This document shows positions 58,730 through 64,000 of a stretch of DNA of 64,000 nucleotides, piece by piece. The number at the start of each line of letters is the position of its first letter. Positions within the stretch are counted from its first letter, which is position 1. The stretch comes from Margaritifera margaritifera (lineage: Eukaryota; Mollusca; Bivalvia; Unionida; Margaritiferidae), in assembly GCA_029931535.1 (NCBI GenBank), contig JAQPZY010001625.1, positions 5,768,501-5,832,500 of the forward strand, given 5' to 3'. The position numbers and the translations under genes were made by a program. The notes under the pieces were generated by a model, which had not been told where the DNA came from, made no database searches, and was given only the letters and a program-made list of their open reading frames with translations.

Positions 58730-59280
58730 AGCAAGTTTTTTTCTCCTTGTTTTCATGTCACCAAAAGCTCTACCTATGGCCAGAAAATCCATTTCATGAA
58801 GTGGAGGGTCTGTTAAGATTCTCATGGTTCAGACTGTTTCTGAGTTTGTTTTTGTAGGACATTTTGTTGAGAAAATCCCTTTTCACAAGGTGCACTGGAT
58901 ACAGATATTAGAGCAGCAACTCGGACAAGATTGAGATACACAACATATACCATTCACAAGTGTGCAATACATCTAGAAGTTTGTATCTCACTTTTAAAGC
59001 TATTTTCCTGTGCAGTGTTAAGATTTTGGTGACAATTTCGACAACTTTCTTGAAGTGTGAATGCAACTGAAGCTATTTCAGGCCCTTGACATGGGATTTG
59101 GAACTGTGGCAAACTAATGTCGAGCTTCTAAAGTTAATGCATCCAGTTGTAAATGGGTTTGACTGACCAGTTCTTATGCACACATCACACGTCATCACAC
59201 CAATATTGTCACCATACAGTAACCATGAGTAATAATTCATCCACTTAGGAACAAAAGCCTTAAATCTTGTTATGCTCATC
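58730..59280 (-). pseudogene. hAT-type gene with zinc finger N-terminus fused to C-terminal tail (centre deleted)
   Basis: On the minus strand, 59,279-59,073 encodes a BED/TTF-like zinc finger: FVPKWMNYYSWLLYGDNIGV, MTCDVCIRTGQSNPFTTGC and STLVCHSSKSH (Cys-x2-Cys, His-x4-His), as in ZNF862/KIAA1586-type hAT proteins. Only ~130 bp later, at ~58,910-58,820, the hATC signature SVSSAPCEKGFSQQNVLQ follows, and after frame changes AFGDMKTRRKKLAYSA. The ~400 residues between, with the DDE catalytic core, are gone. There are internal stops. Confidence 0.75.
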
Positions 59281-59348
59281 CAATTCAGTTGCAGTTCTCT
59301 CGGTCTTCATGGGCACTTATGACTACAACTGAGGCTCTACATATAAAT

Positions 59349-59538
59349 TACCGTATATATTCACGTATAAGCCGGGTCCAAATGCAAACAACATAGACTG
59401 ATCTGCTGTCACATAATGCACTAGCAGATCAGGGTCTGTGTTGTTTGTTCTACTGATTAGTCCTTACAAACTGCATAGACCCAGATCTGCCGGTGCATTA
59501 TGCGATTGGTATCAGCTTATACGCGAATATAAATGGTA
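59349..59538. mobile_element. twin-hairpin MITE, copy 2
   Basis: Same family as 42,750-42,970: ends TACCGTATATATTCACGTA and TACGCGAATATAAATGGTA, with the interior AAATGCAAACAACATAGAC and AACTGCATAGACCCAGATCT. The second palindrome has lost its right arm. Confidence 0.8.
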
Positions 59539-60450
59539 GCAGAGGAGAAATACCTTGTCAGCTTGGTCTGAGCCATTGTGACTGTAACGGCAATGCTGAC
59601 TGGTATATAATAGCTGGAAAGACTTACCCAAAATTTCGTACTCTTTCTTCAAGAATATAATCTTGTAGCAGTCATGATGCATTTTAGTGATGGATTTTAG
59701 TTACCAAAGCACATAGTCTTAAAGGAATTAAATATTTAAATCATCTGATGTATCAAGACTATAAATATACTAAATATATTGTAAAATTTTGACAGCAAAT
59801 GCTGTTGGACTGTTGCTTCCATTTGGATGAAACGAATTTAGATTTAGGGGTGATTGGCTAGTTTTATGCATGAATGACAGGTGATTTCTGCAGCAGGGAA
59901 AACACTGTTAAAGTACCGAGATTGAAAAACTGTCCCATTTACAGTGTTTACAAACTGGAAACAGTACTGTGCCATTTCTTATATTGCATGGTCATGTAAT
60001 TCAGAATCTTTTGGCCTACATTTTTCTTGATGTCAGAGGTTAAATAATTGTGTGATACAAGCAACCTATCTTGGAAAAAGGATGATTGCAATTTAATATT
60101 GATGTCACAGGATTTGGCTATTATGTGAGTAAGCAACAGGGTTATCCAGGACACTTAAATCTACGTAAAAATAAATGTATTTTTTATTTTGGATGCATGA
60201 AAATTCCAACTCCTGAGTCCTCAGTACATAAGTTTTTTTGAGCAAACTTAAAACATCTGTTAATTGATTGTCAGTACGTTCATGCCATATCATTGTTTTG
60301 ATCAAAAGACTAATTACACGCATGTGTGTTTGGACACCTTGTTTTGATAAGCATCACTCAGCAGACTTTAATCACTCATTTTATCCTATATCATATTTAG
60401 AAAAATAGTGCCAAGGTTTTGAGACTTATTTTGTTTGTTCAAGAAATAAA

Positions 60451-60540
60451 AAATCCGATGTTAATCGCCATAAATCCCATGTTAATCACCATAAATCCGA
60501 TGTTAATCACCATAAATCCCATGTTAATCGCCATAAATCA
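60451..60540. repeat. 21-bp tandem repeat, ~4 copies
   Basis: The monomer is approximately AATCC(C/G)ATGTTAATC(G/A)CCATA. Alternating C/G at position 6 suggests a two-monomer higher-order unit. Confidence 0.92.
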
Positions 60541-60604
60541 TCATAAAATCAGCTGGTTTTTGTGTGTCGTATGCAGATATGCTTTCATTTTCAAGTGATT
60601 ATTA

Positions 60605-60930
60605 GATGTGTTTTTTCCTATGGCAATTTTACTTATTTTCTTTGGTGCCAAGTGCAAGGCTGCAGATGAACCTGAGTCATGTTTGGCAGTGTGGATGGTT
60701 TCCCAAGATGTACAGGGATTATATAAAAAAAAAGTTGAAGCATTGTTGGTTTCACCTATGACATCAGTGGCATCTGAGCAAGGTTTCTCATTGTATAACC
60801 ATATCAAGACAAAGGGCCATGTTTGTTAAAACAAGAAACTGTTACAAAATTGATGATGGCACTGGAGGAAGGTCCAGAACTTAAGGATTTGGATCCTAAA
60901 CCTGTAGTGGAGAAGTTAAAGTTTGTTTAA
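60605..60930 (+). pseudogene. hAT transposase C-terminal remnant
   Basis: The stretch reads GLYKKKVEALLVSPMTSVAS, EQGFSLYNHIKTKG, then after a stop and frame change TKLMMALEEGPELKDLDPKP. This is the hATC block (CERxFSxxNxIKTxxR...LM.I...GP....) in a degraded form with Cys-Glu-Arg changed to Ser-Glu-Gln. It is on the opposite strand from, and not paired with, the zinc-finger remnant at 58,730-59,280. Confidence 0.7.
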
Positions 60931-62100
60931 AAAGAAGAGTGAATGTTGTATGCTGTGTTACTTAAAGATAAAACAAAAAAGTGGATGGAATATTCTCATT
61001 TGTTTCTTTTATCAGTTCTTGGCAAATTTATTTATTTAAAATGCAATTAAGCTACACTAATTAAATAAATTAATATAGAAAATAAACTGTGATTTCTTCC
61101 TTGATTCCTTGTAGCTACACACAAAATTAAAGAATGGCAAGATAAAGCAATTTAGAATTGTTATAGTTGTAACAGCTCAAACAATCACATTTATCACTGT
61201 TTTCATTTACCTTTGATTTTCATTCATGTATAATAATACTAAATATTTCACAGTGAATGAGCATTAGCAATCTGATGACATTTATATTTGTGACACAACA
61301 ACATGCCCGAAAATATTGCTTGGGAAAAAAAGGTATTGTTATTGGAACTCCTATTTTTAGGGTTGGATCTCCAACTTTTTTCAAGGAAGGAGTCCTGGAC
61401 TCCAACTTTCAAAATCCTATGGAGAACCCTGAGCAATAGAGCTAGGTATTGTCAGCCGTGTTGTAGCACAGTATACATCACAATATTATCACATACATAA
61501 ATAAACTCTAAAAAATACAAGTGCATCCATGATAAGTGTGGGTGTCATCCTTCTGGATACTTTGTGTGCAAAACTGTGAAAATAAACACAATTTATATAA
61601 TTAAAGAAATCTATTGTTGGATAGGCTGAATTATAGGAATAAACCAAAATGAAGATTTTTCTTTTTACATGTTTTAAATACACTAAAATAGTTTGTTTTT
61701 TTTAAACCACTTTTATTATGCACCTTAGGCAAGTTGGGTTAAAAATAACAAAATTGTGTGAGTGCATCAGAATGAATCAAAATATACATACCGGTAGTCA
61801 TATGGTATTTTTAAAAATACTTTCAGACCTCCAGGGAATTATTAATTGGTCTCGTGTCAGACTAAAATTCTTTATACAGTGGAAATGAAAAAGAATGTGT
61901 ACAAGGTGCGACCCCCCACCCCCACCACCAATTCCTAGGTGCTCTGACACACAGCCATCCCCACTAGTAAACTGGTAAATAGAATTATATGACCAGATGA
62001 CAGTGTTCTGTCCTGTGTCCTTTTTACAACTTTTTGTAAGCTTATATACCATTAGCTTTTCTGACACAATCACTGCCTATTAAACAGTACAAAGGCATGA
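60931..62100. other. intronic non-coding stretch
   Basis: No gene or repeat recognised. A C-rich tract lies at 61,911-61,931. Confidence 0.4.
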
Positions 62101-62109
62101 CAACAAGAG

Positions 62110-62111
62110 GG

Positions 62112-62158
<47 letters not shown>
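62110..62158. repeat. (TG)n(TA)n microsatellite
   Basis: About 6 TG units followed by ~18 TA units, directly at the start of the next dispersed repeat. Confidence 0.95.
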
Positions 62159-62162
<4 letters not shown>

Positions 62163-62890
62163 CTCACCTGGACATAAGACCAAGTGAGCTTAAGGTATGG
62201 CACTGCATCAGTCGTGTGTCATCCATTGTGCATCAAGTGTCCAACCACCAACAATTGCTTGTTACCACTCTGGAGTCCATATTTCTGATTTGATTTCACT
62301 AAAACTAGGAATATTGGTTTACATCATCAAAATCTCAGACGAGTTCGATAATGAGTGAGATCAATGCTTATTACGGAGGTGATCTTGCATCTAATTGGGT
62401 AACTTTGTTACCACTCTGGAGGCCATATTTCTGACCTGATTTTGCTCAAACTTGGTATATATGCATATATCATTAGGTCTCGGACAATCCATGCATACTA
62501 TTATGGTGATCTTGCATCTGATTTGCTGAGCTTGTTACCCCATTGAAAGCCATATTTGTAATCCGATTGGGATCAAACTTGAAATATGGGCTTATATCAT
62601 CAAGATCTTGGATGGGTTGAATAATGAGCAAACTCCACATATATTAAGGAGGTAATCTTGTATCGGATTGGCTGACCCTTTTACCAGTCTGAAGGCCATT
62701 TGATTGTATGAGCTTATTAACACTCTGGTAGCCATAATTTTTATCCAATTTTGATGAAAATAGTAATATGGGCTTATATCATCTAGATCTTGGACCTTGT
62801 CAGTAATGAGCAAGATCCATGCATATTTATGCAGTGATCTTGCCTCAGATTCCCTGAGCTTGTTACCACTCTTGAAGTTATATTATTGAT
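62159..62890 (+). repeat. bivalve-type dispersed repeat with ~120-bp sub-repeats
   Basis: It opens with AGCTCACCTGGACATAAGAC and a complementary GTGAGCT a few bases later, a small stem I recognise from a very abundant repeat in bivalve genomes. Then a unit with TTGTTACCACTCTGGAGGCC, ATATTTCTGACCTGATTTTG, a CAAACTTG phrase and GGTGATCTTGCATCTGATT repeats about five times with variation. No coding potential. This is the best taxonomic hint in the window, but from memory only. Confidence 0.65.
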
Positions 62891-64000
62891 CTCTTATTCT
62901 TTTATACTTTGTTCTATTGAATTCATGCATCTTGTATTCTAAAATTAATTTTTCTATCAGTTTTGAATTTTTCTGCAAGGGGAAGAACTCTTGCATAACC
63001 CTATTCTGTGATTCTAAATAGTTCTTATCATAGATTACTTCCCTTGATTTGTAATATACCTGACTTAGATTATAAGCAAGAGACTGTGCATATTAATTAT
63101 GCCTTTATCTTTAGAAAGAATGTTATAATGATATAGTAAAACACATACAGAAGCCTTTCAAGCAATACTGCAATGTTGCATATAAGATCCCAAGGGCAGG
63201 GGACACTGTGTCCCCCACCCTCCTGATTTGGGGGACACTAACCATTTTAGAGGGACAAATGAAAATAATAGTACCTAATACACTAATAGTTCTATAAAAA
63301 TGAGATAATCTTGTTTGCTTAAACAATTTTGCCACCTTAACTTTGTGGGTCTTCACTGTACAATCATATTTTCCTTGGACACTTACATTATTGCAATAAA
63401 AGTTTTATCATTGTGCTCAAGTAACTCATGAAAACATTGACATGTTTGAATATCAGGTTAACGTGAAATGAGCTGCACCATGGAATTTTCCATTCCAGAT
63501 CTTGCTCTCATTTAACTTTTGTGTACACTCATTATCTAAGAGCATTTATTATAAAAAATACCTATGTTTTCTGAATTACCTTTCTTTCTAAACTAACAAA
63601 TCATGAATTAAATGACAACCTGTGTATTTGCATAAATTTAGTCTCTTTTGTCATAATTGCAACCTCAAAATAAATTAAATCTTCCTCGACATCAGAGTTG
63701 TTCTTAAGCTCAAAAATACGTTGCACTAACGGCCATCCAACACTTCACATAGCAACTCGGCCAACTACCACAAACCTTGAATGTTTTCATTGCCAGATAC
63801 ATCGTTTTAGAATTGATATTCATTACCATCTTACAGTTTTATCACCTTTTTTGACTTTGGCCATTGCTAGCACCAACAGAGATATGGGTGGACATCCACT
63901 AATGAAAAGTTGTAGGTGTATTTTTCGATTTTTTTTTCTGATGAAAAGCACAGGATCAAGATTTGGGGGACACAGGACAAAAAAAATTGCGGGAAACCCA
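62891..64000. other. intronic non-coding stretch
   Basis: No gene recognised. The phrase TTTGGGGGACAC occurs at ~63,228 and ~63,963, a hint of another dispersed repeat cut by the window edge. Confidence 0.4.

Overview
This is a stretch of AT-rich metazoan nuclear DNA. It is most likely from a bivalve or related mollusc. The evidence for that is (a) a spliced M-Ras first exon typical of animals, (b) DIRS and APE-type LINE elements of the kinds common in marine invertebrates, and (c) an 'AGCTCACCTGG...' dispersed repeat with ~120-bp sub-repeats at 62.16-62.89 kb that I recognise from bivalve genomes. The species call is an inference. Host coding content is very low: the only confident host exon is MRAS exon 1 (46,492-46,678, + strand), with a GTAAGT donor. 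I found no second MRAS exon downstream, so the last ~17 kb is probably MRAS intron.

Layout. 0-5.8 kb: mostly unannotated AT-rich DNA with one miRNA-like hairpin (2.84-2.93 kb) and a piggyBac-like zinc-ribbon remnant (4.6-5.05 kb, -). 5.87-13.08 kb: a large inverted duplication whose arms hold the same dead LINE (minus strand 7.6-10.4 kb, plus strand 11.05-12.1 kb) plus shared non-LINE flank. 13-24 kb: degenerate repeat modules, including two ~2-kb tandem units (17.6-19.65 and 19.65-22.06 kb) and a 20-bp minisatellite. 25.1-25.6 kb: a minus-strand LINE tail and a tRNA-like SINE head. 28.9-34.6 kb: a second APE-type LINE (+), interrupted by an hAT MITE, a GA microsatellite, a short 34-bp triplication and a ~2.15-kb, ~63-copy 34-bp satellite that appears to have grown out of the LINE's own coding sequence. 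36.5 kb: a GC-rich hAT MITE. 38.9-40.1 kb (-): a broken gene with a possible YqaJ-nuclease-like motif. 42.7-45.95 kb: a twin-hairpin MITE, a LINE tail, a foldback hairpin and a 1,084-bp terminal-inverted-repeat (TIR) element. 46.3-46.7 kb: MRAS promoter region and exon 1. 47.66-48.77 kb: a MULE-like non-autonomous element with 10-bp target site duplications (TSDs). 49.2-51.9 kb: a duplicated hAT remnant. 52.05-58.5 kb: a structurally complete but coding-dead DIRS element with inverted terminal repeats and an internal complementary region. 58.7-62.9 kb: two further hAT remnants, a second twin-hairpin MITE, and the bivalve-type repeat.

Biologically the window is a transposon graveyard around and inside MRAS. 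Its most notable signals are the birth of a satellite inside a LINE reading frame, an inverted duplication dated by a shared stop codon, and several well-bounded non-autonomous DNA elements whose families I cannot name with certainty. All repeat lengths, copy numbers and boundaries were read by eye.
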